Below are positions 1-6,013 of a stretch of DNA of 64,000 nt, in pieces. Each line of letters opens with the position of its first letter. The first letter of the stretch is position 1. The stretch covers positions 1 to 64,000 of the forward strand of contig NZ_JANUCT010000005.1 in NCBI RefSeq assembly GCF_024808875.1. The letters are read 5' to 3'. Source of the DNA: Methylohalomonas lacus (GTDB lineage Bacteria; Pseudomonadota; Gammaproteobacteria; Methylohalomonadales; Methylohalomonadaceae). Made by a program: the position numbers and the translations under genes. Under the pieces are notes generated by a model. That model was not told where the DNA came from and searched no databases. It was given only the letters and a program-made list of their open reading frames with translations.

Positions 1-144
1 GCGCCACGGACAACCCGTGCGCATCCGGTACAGGATCCCTTCCAGCGTCAGCCGATGTTCCGTCTTGTTGTACACCCGCCCGCTGAGCTGCAGCAGGCTC
101 GATAGCCGGGACCAGTCGGCATCTGTTAACATCAATCTGGGCAT
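1..144 (-). CDS. IS5-family transposase, N-terminal 48 residues (partial)
   Basis: The visible reading frame starts MPRLMLTDADWSRLSSLL and continues through LEGILYRMRTGCPWR to the window edge. This is the N-terminal DUF4096-type helix-turn-helix region of IS5/IS427 transposases, where a 'LTD..W..L..LL' opening is followed by 'ILYR.RTG.PWR'. The DDE catalytic part lies outside the window. Nothing in the visible part is broken, so whether the element is active cannot be judged. The ATG at 144 is the only plausible start. Confidence 0.75.
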   Translation of the reverse strand, partial: MPRLMLTDADWSRLSSLLQLSGRVYNKTEHRLTLEGILYRMRTGCPWR

Positions 145-233
145 GGTCGCCTCAACTCACTGTTTTGTCCGAAAACAATGATAACAGGCACCATGCCCAT
201 CCTTAATTAAACCGCAAAGATCAACAGGCCCTA
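1..233 (-). mobile_element. IS5-family insertion sequence, 5' end only (cut by window edge)
   Basis: The transposase start lies at 144 on the minus strand, and its upstream untranslated part runs to about 231. The outer end, read inward on the minus strand, is GGGCCTGTTGATC, which looks like the terminal inverted repeat seen in IS5-family (IS427-type) elements. It is followed by TA, the usual two-base target duplication of that group. The other end is outside the window, so the terminal repeat match cannot be tested here. The element abuts a heptamer array (233-246) and the remnant of a hydrolase gene, so insertion probably accompanied or followed the local gene decay. Confidence 0.7.
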
Positions 234-246
234 ATCACCAATAACC
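233..246 (-). repeat. Heptamer repeat remnant (two units) at the IS5 junction
   Basis: Read on the minus strand this is GTTATTG followed by GTGATTA, two units of the GTGAYTR-like heptamer found elsewhere in the window. It sits exactly between the IS5 end and the stop codon of the hydrolase remnant, so the insertion sequence seems to have entered a heptamer array. Confidence 0.5.
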
Positions 247-249
247 CGT

Positions 250-298
250 TCAGGTGTCTATAAAAGCCTGTAGCCGATCGGCGACGGTGTCGGGCTGG
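250..298 (-). pseudogene. Remnant of a second ybfF-like alpha/beta hydrolase gene (last ~16 codons)
   Basis: On the minus strand the bases encode QPDTVADRLQAFIDT followed by TGA. The intact hydrolase at 1782-2558 ends QPDTVAKRLRTFLET. At nucleotide level about 40 of 49 positions agree by my count, and the changes fall mostly at third codon positions, so the copy diverged while still coding. Further upstream (toward 345) similarity fades: an 'EA.QIANV' stretch faintly echoes the 'EAIANAGHWLHA' of the intact gene but the catalytic His motif is gone. This is a truncated paralogue or duplicate next to an IS5 end, not a functional gene. Confidence 0.65.
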
Positions 299-541
299 AG
301 GCAAGAGACGTTGGCTATTTGTAGCGCCTCGTACCCCATGATTGAGCGTTGACGAGCCGTTAACCAGCCCGAAAAAAGCTGATTATGCTTCCTATACTCT
401 TACTGTGCTGGCAGACTTCTACAATGCTGTCTTTCCGCGCCCTGTATTATTGCGGCTTGTGAGTGGCTGGTGTTCCTGCGGTCCTGGCCAGCGTCGACCC
501 GGTGGCGGACAATAAGAGTTTGCGGCGAAACAGAACCAGGA
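299..541. other. Non-coding stretch between hydrolase remnant and mscS
   Basis: No reading frame here has recognisable family features. The bases next to the remnant may hold further decayed hydrolase sequence, but the similarity is too weak to delimit. Confidence 0.4.
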
Positions 542-570
542 CTTTTCCCTGATCAGGGATTAGGGAAAAG
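542..570. promoter_or_regulatory. Nested inverted repeats upstream of mscS
   Basis: A perfect 9-bp inverted repeat (CTTTTCCCT at 542-550 with AGGGAAAAG at 562-570) encloses a second perfect 12-bp palindrome, CCCTGATCAGGG (548-559). The two structures share the CCCT bases, so they are mutually exclusive if they form in RNA. The site lies about 135 nt before the mscS start codon and could be an operator or a leader hairpin. No long T tract follows on either strand, so an intrinsic terminator is unlikely. Confidence 0.4.
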
Positions 571-705
571 ATAACGCACGAGCCTACGGTGTGCTGAATC
601 CCGCAGGGTATGCCACCGCCATACCTACCATATCGGCAAATGTGGCCGGGTTGTCGCCATAGACCGCAGCTGGAACACAGCGCGTTAGCATCTCTGGGGA
701 GATAC

Positions 706-1557
706 ATGGAATTTCTGGACACCACGCTCATCGATACCGGAACCGCTTCTTTGACGGTCGGCCAGATGCTGTTGGCCCTGTCGGCTGTCATAGCTGGTTT
801 CGTGGTGGCACGAGTCGTCGAACGGCTGGTCGTGGGCCGCCTGCGCGGGTCGGCCATGGGGCCCGACGTGCTGCAGCTGGTGCGGCGTCTACTGTTCTAC
901 GGACTGATGACCATGGTGGTGCTGGGTGCCCTGGCCATTCTGGGAATTCCGCTTACTGCCTTCGCGTTCGTGTCCGGCGCCATTGCCATCGGTGTAGGTT
1001 TCGGTGCCAAGAACATTTTCAACAACTTCATCAGCGGCTGGATTCTCATGGGCGAGCGGCCCATCCGCATCGGCGACTTTATCGAATTCGAGCACGTCAA
1101 CGGACGGGTGGAAGCCATCAACAATCGTTCGACCCGCATCCGCCGGGTAGACGGCGTACACATGTTGGTTCCCAACAGCACTTTGCTGGAAAGCACCGTC
1201 ATCAACTGGACGCTGGTGGACCGGCGCTTTCGTACAACGGTTCGGGTCGGGGTTGCCTACGGTTCTCCGGTCAGAGTGGTACATGACCTGCTGTTGAAAG
1301 CCTGTGAAGAGCACCCTGAAGTGTTGAGTGATCCAGCCCCGATGGCTTATTTCGAGGACTTCGGCGACAACGCCCTGGTATTCGATGTCTATTTCTGGCT
1401 GGAAGCCGGCTCAGAAGGCGGGGCACGCGGTGTGCGTAGTGACATTCGCTTCGCCATCGAGGAGGCTTTTGGCGAGCACGGTATCGTCGTGGCGTTTCCC
1501 CAGCGGGATATCCACGTGGATGGCACCCTGATGCTGGATCGACGTTCTCCGGAATGA
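706..1557 (+). CDS. Small mechanosensitive ion channel, MscS family
   Basis: Predicted inner membrane channel that opens under membrane tension to release solutes after osmotic downshock. The 283-residue protein has two N-terminal hydrophobic helices, then the pore-lining helix rich in Gly and Ala (AFVSGAIAIGVGFGAKNIFNNF), and then the MscS beta domain with 'GERPIRIGDFIE' and 'VPNSTL'. The cytoplasmic alpha/beta domain follows. The length matches short MscS proteins such as E. coli MscS (286). The ATG at 706 is preferred over a longer in-frame start at 610 because it has a GGGGAG ribosome site just upstream and gives a normal membrane N terminus. It stands alone, and osmotic protection fits the betaine genes elsewhere in the window. 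Confidence 0.9.
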   Translation: MEFLDTTLIDTGTASLTVGQMLLALSAVIAGFVVARVVERLVVGRLRGSAMGPDVLQLVRRLLFYGLMTMVVLGALAILGIPLTAFAFVSGAIAIGVGFGAKNIFNNFISGWILMGERPIRIGDFIEFEHVNGRVEAINNRSTRIRRVDGVHMLVPNSTLLESTVINWTLVDRRFRTTVRVGVAYGSPVRVVHDLLLKACEEHPEVLSDPAPMAYFEDFGDNALVFDVYFWLEAGSEGGARGVRSDIRFAIEEAFGEHGIVVAFPQRDIHVDGTLMLDRRSPE

Positions 1558-1651
1558 CGACATTGAATCCATGGGAGCCGACTACGGCTGGCGATAGATA
1601 CGCCGAAGGGTTTGCGGATTGCAATCCGCTCGCACAAAGGCAAGCGTTGCC

Positions 1652-1682
1652 AATCATCGTTTACTAATCACCAGTCACCAAC
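1652..1682 (-). repeat. GTGAYTR heptamer array downstream of ybfF
   Basis: On the minus strand the units read GTGACTG, GTGATTA, GTAAACG and ATGATTG in an unbroken 7-nt phase. The array lies about 100 nt past the ybfF stop codon. It belongs to the same family as the arrays at 233, 2980, 3049, 5980 and 30168. Confidence 0.6.
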
Positions 1683-1781
1683 AGGGCGGGTTGCGCGCTG
1701 TTGGTCAATGCCATGGATATTCCGGTTTGCGCATTGCGTGGTCGAAATGCCAGCAAGGGGAATAAGAGGAGCGGCGTGTAG

Positions 1782-2558
1782 TCAGGTTTCGAGAAAAGTC
1801 CGTAGCCGTTTGGCGACAGTATCGGGCTGGTCGGCGTGCAGCCAGTGGCCGGCATTGGCTATTGCCTCGATGCCGGCCTGCGGGAACAGTCGCCGTATGG
1901 CTTCGTGGTGTTCGGGCAGGACGTAGTCGGAGTCGGCGCCATGCAGGAACAGCGTCGGACCGTCCCAGGCGGGTTCGTCGTCGGGGAAATCGGTCAAAGT
2001 CTGGCGCTGCTTGAGCAGCACGTCGAGGTTCACGCGCCAGCGAAAGCCGTCGTCGCTGCGGCTGAGATTCTGTAGCAGGAAGGCGCGCAGGCGGCTGTTG
2101 GCCACGCCCTGTTGTGCCAGCCAGTCGTCGGCATCGTTGCGGTTGGTAATTTCAGTCAACGGCATTTGTTCGAGTGTCTGCAAGAGCTCGCCGAGGAATT
2201 CGCGGTAGGACACCGGCGCCATGTCCAGTACCGCCAGCCGGATGGCTCTTTCAGGATGCAGCAGCGTTGTGGCCATGACCGCCTTGCCACCGAGGCTATG
2301 GCCGATAAGCGTGGCTTTCTCAATCCCGTGTCGGTCCAGCAGGGCGATGAGATCGGCGGCCAGGGCCGGGTAATCCATGACCGGGCTGTGCGGCGAGCGG
2401 CCGTGGTTGCGCAGGTCCGGCGTCAGCACGCGATGCCGGTTGGCCAGTGCCTGGGCCAGCGGCTGCAGGTTGCGGCCGTTGCCGAGCAAACCGTGGACCA
2501 GTACAACCGCCGGGCCGCTGCCGGTATCGCCGCACGCAAGTTCGAGCGCCGTGGTCAT
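1782..2558 (-). CDS. ybfF: Alpha/beta hydrolase, YbfF-type esterase
   Basis: Predicted cytoplasmic esterase/thioesterase of 258 residues. It closely follows E. coli YbfF: oxyanion-hole segment VHGLLGNGRNL (about 21-31), DLRNHGRSPHSPVMDYP (about 48-64), nucleophile elbow GHSLGGKAVM with Ser88, and the catalytic His in GHWLHA (His238). An ATG at 2558 is chosen because a longer frame would run through the Nudix gene, whose stop codon lies 8 nt upstream. The two genes are therefore likely co-transcribed. The physiological substrate is unknown for this family. A short remnant of a close paralogue lies at 250-298. Confidence 0.88.
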   Translation of the reverse strand: MTTALELACGDTGSGPAVVLVHGLLGNGRNLQPLAQALANRHRVLTPDLRNHGRSPHSPVMDYPALAADLIALLDRHGIEKATLIGHSLGGKAVMATTLLHPERAIRLAVLDMAPVSYREFLGELLQTLEQMPLTEITNRNDADDWLAQQGVANSRLRAFLLQNLSRSDDGFRWRVNLDVLLKQRQTLTDFPDDEPAWDGPTLFLHGADSDYVLPEHHEAIRRLFPQAGIEAIANAGHWLHADQPDTVAKRLRTFLET

Positions 2559-2565
2559 ATGGGGG

Positions 2566-2976
2566 TCATGCGGTGCGCAGACCGAGGTGATCGAGATCCG
2601 CGTCGATGCCGGGCATGAGTTCGTAGTCGTGCAGCCGGAGAGGATCGGCCCAGGCGTAGTCGGTGTGTTCAGCATCGAGCGTGATGGTGCCGCCGAGCCA
2701 GCGATACAGGAACAGGTGCGCCTCGATGCGGCCGCCGTAGTGGCGATCGCGAAACGGGCCCGCGCAACGCTGCAGTTCCACCTGATGATTTTCGCCGATT
2801 TCCTCGCGCAGTTCGCGCCAGGCCGTTTCCTGTGGCGATTCGTTGTCCTCGATATGGCCACCGGGGAAGCCCCAGCGGTTCGGGTTGAAGTCGCGGTGTG
2901 CTGAACGCTTGACCAGCAGCAGGGCGTCGTCGGCGTTCTGCACGATGCAGATGGCGTAGCGGGTGTCGATGGCCAT
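2566..2976 (-). CDS. Nudix hydrolase (MutT-like)
   Basis: 136-residue protein with a complete Nudix box, G-x5-E-x7-REL-x-EE-x-G, at about residues 40-62 (GHIEDNE, then RELREEIGE). These residues bind Mg2+ and hydrolyse a nucleoside diphosphate linked to another group. The specific substrate (oxidised nucleotide, nucleotide sugar or other) cannot be read from the sequence. The start gives a typical 'MAIDTRYAICIVQN' first beta strand. It is the upstream gene of a probable two-gene unit with ybfF. Confidence 0.85.
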   Translation of the reverse strand: MAIDTRYAICIVQNADDALLLVKRSAHRDFNPNRWGFPGGHIEDNESPQETAWRELREEIGENHQVELQRCAGPFRDRHYGGRIEAHLFLYRWLGGTITLDAEHTDYAWADPLRLHDYELMPGIDADLDHLGLRTA

Positions 2977-2979
2977 TGG

Positions 2980-3078
2980 GTTGATTGGTTAACTGGTTAA
3001 TTAGTGATTAGCGCCCTTGACTAGTGGCAGCGCCATGCTATGCAGATTCAATCACCAGTCACCGACTTAATCACTTAT
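2980..3078. repeat. Inverted pair of heptamer arrays between the Nudix gene and lpdA
   Basis: Plus-strand units around TTGATTGGTTAACTGG (2980-3010) face minus-strand units GTGATTG, GTGACTG and GTGATTA (3049-3078). The two arms enclose about 40 nt and could fold back on each other. The minus-strand arm contains the TGA stop codon of lpdA (3071-3073), which is the TGA inside a GTGATTA unit. Confidence 0.55.
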
Positions 3079-4513
3079 TTCTGCGCGGTAAATACAGATC
3101 CGTGATTGTACCCTCGAAGGCCTCGGCGGCGAAGCCGATGGTTTCCGAGAGTGTCGGGTGTGGGTGTATGGTCAGGGCGAGGTCGCGGGCATCGGCGCCC
3201 ATTTCGATCGCCAGCACGCCCTCGGCGATCAGATCGCCGGCGTGCGGTCCGGTCATGCCGATGCCGAGCACACACTGGGTCTGTTTATCGAACAGGATTT
3301 TCGTCATGCCCTCGTCGCGGCCGAGACCGAGCGCGCGGCCGCTGGCGGCCCAGGGGAACACGCCCTTATCGTAGTCGATGCCTTGTTGCTTCGCTGCAGT
3401 TTCGGTCAGTCCCGCCCAGGCGACTTCCGGGTCGGTGTAGGCCAACGCCGGTATCACGCGATCCTCGAAGCCACTTTTTTCGCCGCAGGCGACCTCGGCG
3501 GCGACCTTGCCCTCGTGACTGGCCTTGTGTGCGAGTAATGGTTCGCCGTTGATGTCACCGATGGCGAAGATGTGCGGGATGTTGCTGCGCATCTGGTCAT
3601 CGACTGGAATGAAGCCACGTTCGTCGACGCGCACACCGGCGCGATCGGCGGCGATGCGATCGCCGTTCGGTTGCCGGCCGATGGCAATCAGCATCGCGTC
3701 GAAGTCGTCACTGGCCGGTGCCTTGTCGCCATCGAATGACACGCTTAACGTGTTCCTGGTCATCTCAACCGCGGTGATCGTCGTGTTCAGGTGAATGGCC
3801 TCGTAGCGGGGTTTGATGCGTTTCAGCAGCGGCCGCACCAGGTCACTGTCGACACCCGGCATGAGTTGATCCTGCATCTCGACCACGCTGACTCTCGAAC
3901 CGAACGCGTCGTAGATCGTCGCCATCTCCAGGCCGATGATACCGCCGCCGACGACCAGCAGTTTCTCCGGGATCGCGTCGAGTGCGAGCGCGCCGGTCGA
4001 ATCCATGATGCGCGGGTCATCGTGATCCGGTTTCAGGATGAGCTCCGGCAACGTGGTCGCACGCGCGCCGGCGGCAATGATCGCCTGGTCAAAACTGATA
4101 TCGTGGCTTTCGTCGTTATGCTCGACCGTGACCGAGTGTGGCGAGCTGAAACGCGCCGTGCCCTGAACTACTGCGACACCGCGTTGTTCGGCCATTTTCG
4201 CCAGGCCGTCGGTGAGTTTCTTCACGACGCTTTCGCTGAAGGCGTGAATCGAGCGGGCGTCGGGATGAATGTTTTGTAGGTCGATACCGAGATCGATGCC
4301 GTGCTCGCCGAGTTCCCCGACTTCGGCGATGACCCGGGCGATGTGCAGCAATGCCTTGGACGGAATGCAGCCGACGTTGAGACAGACGCCGCCGAGTACC
4401 GGGTAGCGTTCGACCAGCGTGACGCGCTTGCCGAGATCGGCGGCGCGAAAGGCGGCGGTGTAGCCGCCGGGGCCGGCGCCGAGTACGAGCAGTTCGGTCT
4501 GTTCAGTGTTCAT
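3071..4513 (-). CDS. lpdA: Dihydrolipoyl dehydrogenase (E3 of the pyruvate dehydrogenase complex)
   Basis: Flavoenzyme that reoxidises the dihydrolipoyl groups of the E2 subunit and passes electrons to NAD+. The 480-residue protein shows the FAD-binding LGAGPGGYTAA (about 11-21), the redox disulfide GGVCLNVGCIPSK (Cys44 and Cys49), the NAD-binding GGGIIGLEMA, and the C-terminal active-site HPHPTLSE with the catalytic His. The ATG at 4513 shares a base with the aceF TGA, so the two are translationally coupled; the TTG just before it is less likely. It is the last gene of the aceE-aceF-lpdA cluster. The stop codon lies inside a heptamer repeat. Confidence 0.95.
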   Translation of the reverse strand: MNTEQTELLVLGAGPGGYTAAFRAADLGKRVTLVERYPVLGGVCLNVGCIPSKALLHIARVIAEVGELGEHGIDLGIDLQNIHPDARSIHAFSESVVKKLTDGLAKMAEQRGVAVVQGTARFSSPHSVTVEHNDESHDISFDQAIIAAGARATTLPELILKPDHDDPRIMDSTGALALDAIPEKLLVVGGGIIGLEMATIYDAFGSRVSVVEMQDQLMPGVDSDLVRPLLKRIKPRYEAIHLNTTITAVEMTRNTLSVSFDGDKAPASDDFDAMLIAIGRQPNGDRIAADRAGVRVDERGFIPVDDQMRSNIPHIFAIGDINGEPLLAHKASHEGKVAAEVACGEKSGFEDRVIPALAYTDPEVAWAGLTETAAKQQGIDYDKGVFPWAASGRALGLGRDEGMTKILFDKQTQCVLGIGMTGPHAGDLIAEGVLAIEMGADARDLALTIHPHPTLSETIGFAAEAFEGTITDLYLPRRNK

Positions 4514-5892
4514 CAAAGCAGTATGTGACGAATATCGGTGAGCACCGTGCGCAGTTCCTCGGTGAAACGCGCCCCGGCGACGCCGTCGATGACGCGGTGA
4601 TCGTAGGACAGCGCGAACGGCAGCAGCAGTCGCGGCACGAAGCTGCCGTTGTCATGCACCGGCTGCATGGTCGCGCGCGAGACGCCGAGTATGGCGACCT
4701 CCGGCGTATTCACGATCGGTGTGAAGTACGAGCCGCCGACGCCGCCAAGGCTGGAGATCGTGAAACAGCCGCCCTCGATGTCGTCGCGCTTGAGCTGGTT
4801 ATTGCGTGCGCGTTCGCTCTTGTCGCCGATCTCGCGCGCCAGTTCGAACAGGCCTTTCTGATCGACGTCGCGGATGACCGGCACGACCAGGCCATCGTCC
4901 GTGTTGACTGCGACGCCGATGTGGAAGTACTGCTTGAGGATTAGCTCCTCGCCGCTGGCCGCCAGCGAGGCGTTGAACTCGGGGTATTTTTCCAGTACCA
5001 CGACCACCGCCTTCAACAGGAAGCTGATTAGCGTCAGTTTGACGTCGTGTTGCTCGGCTTCCTCGAGCTTCGAATGGCGGAAGGCTTCCAGGTCGGTGAT
5101 GTCCGCCTTGTTAAACTGCGTGACCTGCGGCACGCTCAGCCAGCTGCGCTGCAGGTGCTGGCCGGTGAGCCGGCGCAGCCGGCTCAGGGGCCTGTTTTCC
5201 ACCGGGCCGAACTTTGAGAAGTCGACTGCCGGGATCTCGGGCAGGGCGAAACCACCGCTGGCGCCGAAATCGCGGTTGCCGGACATCACCGCCTTGGTGA
5301 ACGCCTTGACGTCCTCCTTGGTGATGCGGCCCTTGCGGCCGCTGCCGCGCACCTGGGCGAGCTCGACGCCGAGCTCGCGTGCCAGACGTCTTACTGTCGG
5401 ACTGGCGTGGGCCCTTGCGGACGCGTTATCCCGGGTCTGGCTGCCACTGGGCAGTCCGGCCGGTGGTTGACCTGGTGCCCGGGGATCGGTTGTTGGCTCC
5501 GCAGGTGCTATATCGGCCGCCGGCGTGTTGTCCGTGGCAGCTTCATTTTCAACTGTTTCAGACTTGGCAGTGTCCGGTTGTTCCTGTTCGCCTGCGGTTG
5601 CAGCCCGTGTGTCCGGTTCCCCTGTTCCTGTTGATTCGGTGCCAGTTTGTTCGGCGGCTTCAATGGCGAGAATGTCGGTGCCCTCGGAGACCTTGTCACC
5701 GGCCTTGATGAAGACCTCGCTGACCTTGCCGGCGGCCGGCGAGGGGATATCCATGCTCGCCTTGTGGCTTTCGATCGTGACCAGTGGCGTTTCATGCTCG
5801 ATCTGATCGCCGGTTTTGACCAGTACCTCGATCACCTCGACTTCGCTGAAGTCACCGATGTCGGGTACCTTTATGGTTGTGGTTTCAGTCAT
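4513..5892 (-). CDS. aceF: Dihydrolipoamide acetyltransferase (E2 of pyruvate dehydrogenase)
   Basis: Core of the pyruvate dehydrogenase complex: moves the acetyl group from lipoate to CoA. Domains in the 459-residue protein are one lipoyl domain (about 6-80), an Ala/Pro/Glu/Thr-rich flexible linker (about 81-162), the peripheral subunit-binding domain (about 163-200) and the catalytic acyltransferase domain with the HxxxDG motif in SYDHRVIDG (His432). E. coli AceF has three lipoyl domains; here there is only one. The lipoylated lysine is Lys44 in 'ESHKAS', where most family members have DKA, so a His replaces the usual Asp. Its stop overlaps the lpdA start. Confidence 0.95.
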   Translation of the reverse strand: MTETTTIKVPDIGDFSEVEVIEVLVKTGDQIEHETPLVTIESHKASMDIPSPAAGKVSEVFIKAGDKVSEGTDILAIEAAEQTGTESTGTGEPDTRAATAGEQEQPDTAKSETVENEAATDNTPAADIAPAEPTTDPRAPGQPPAGLPSGSQTRDNASARAHASPTVRRLARELGVELAQVRGSGRKGRITKEDVKAFTKAVMSGNRDFGASGGFALPEIPAVDFSKFGPVENRPLSRLRRLTGQHLQRSWLSVPQVTQFNKADITDLEAFRHSKLEEAEQHDVKLTLISFLLKAVVVVLEKYPEFNASLAASGEELILKQYFHIGVAVNTDDGLVVPVIRDVDQKGLFELAREIGDKSERARNNQLKRDDIEGGCFTISSLGGVGGSYFTPIVNTPEVAILGVSRATMQPVHDNGSFVPRLLLPFALSYDHRVIDGVAGARFTEELRTVLTDIRHILL

Positions 5893-5979
5893 GATTTCAT
5901 TGCATGGAAAACAGATTATAACCCGCGATTATGGTTAGCCGAACGCCGACTGAGCCAGCTATTACCAGATGAAATTCCT

Positions 5980-6013
5980 GTCACCAATTACCGTTCACCA
6001 GTCACCAATCACA
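5980..6013 (-). repeat. GTGAYTG heptamer array ending aceE
   Basis: On the minus strand five consecutive units are visible: GTGATTG, GTGACTG, GTGAACG, GTAATTG and GTGACAG. The first overlaps the aceE TGA stop (6009-6011), so the repeat supplies the stop codon. It occupies part of the 116-nt gap between aceE and aceF. Confidence 0.65.

Noticed and set aside
610-705. Longer N terminus of MscS from 610
   Set aside because: The extra 32 residues are not membrane-like or conserved, and the ribosome site is at the ATG at 706.
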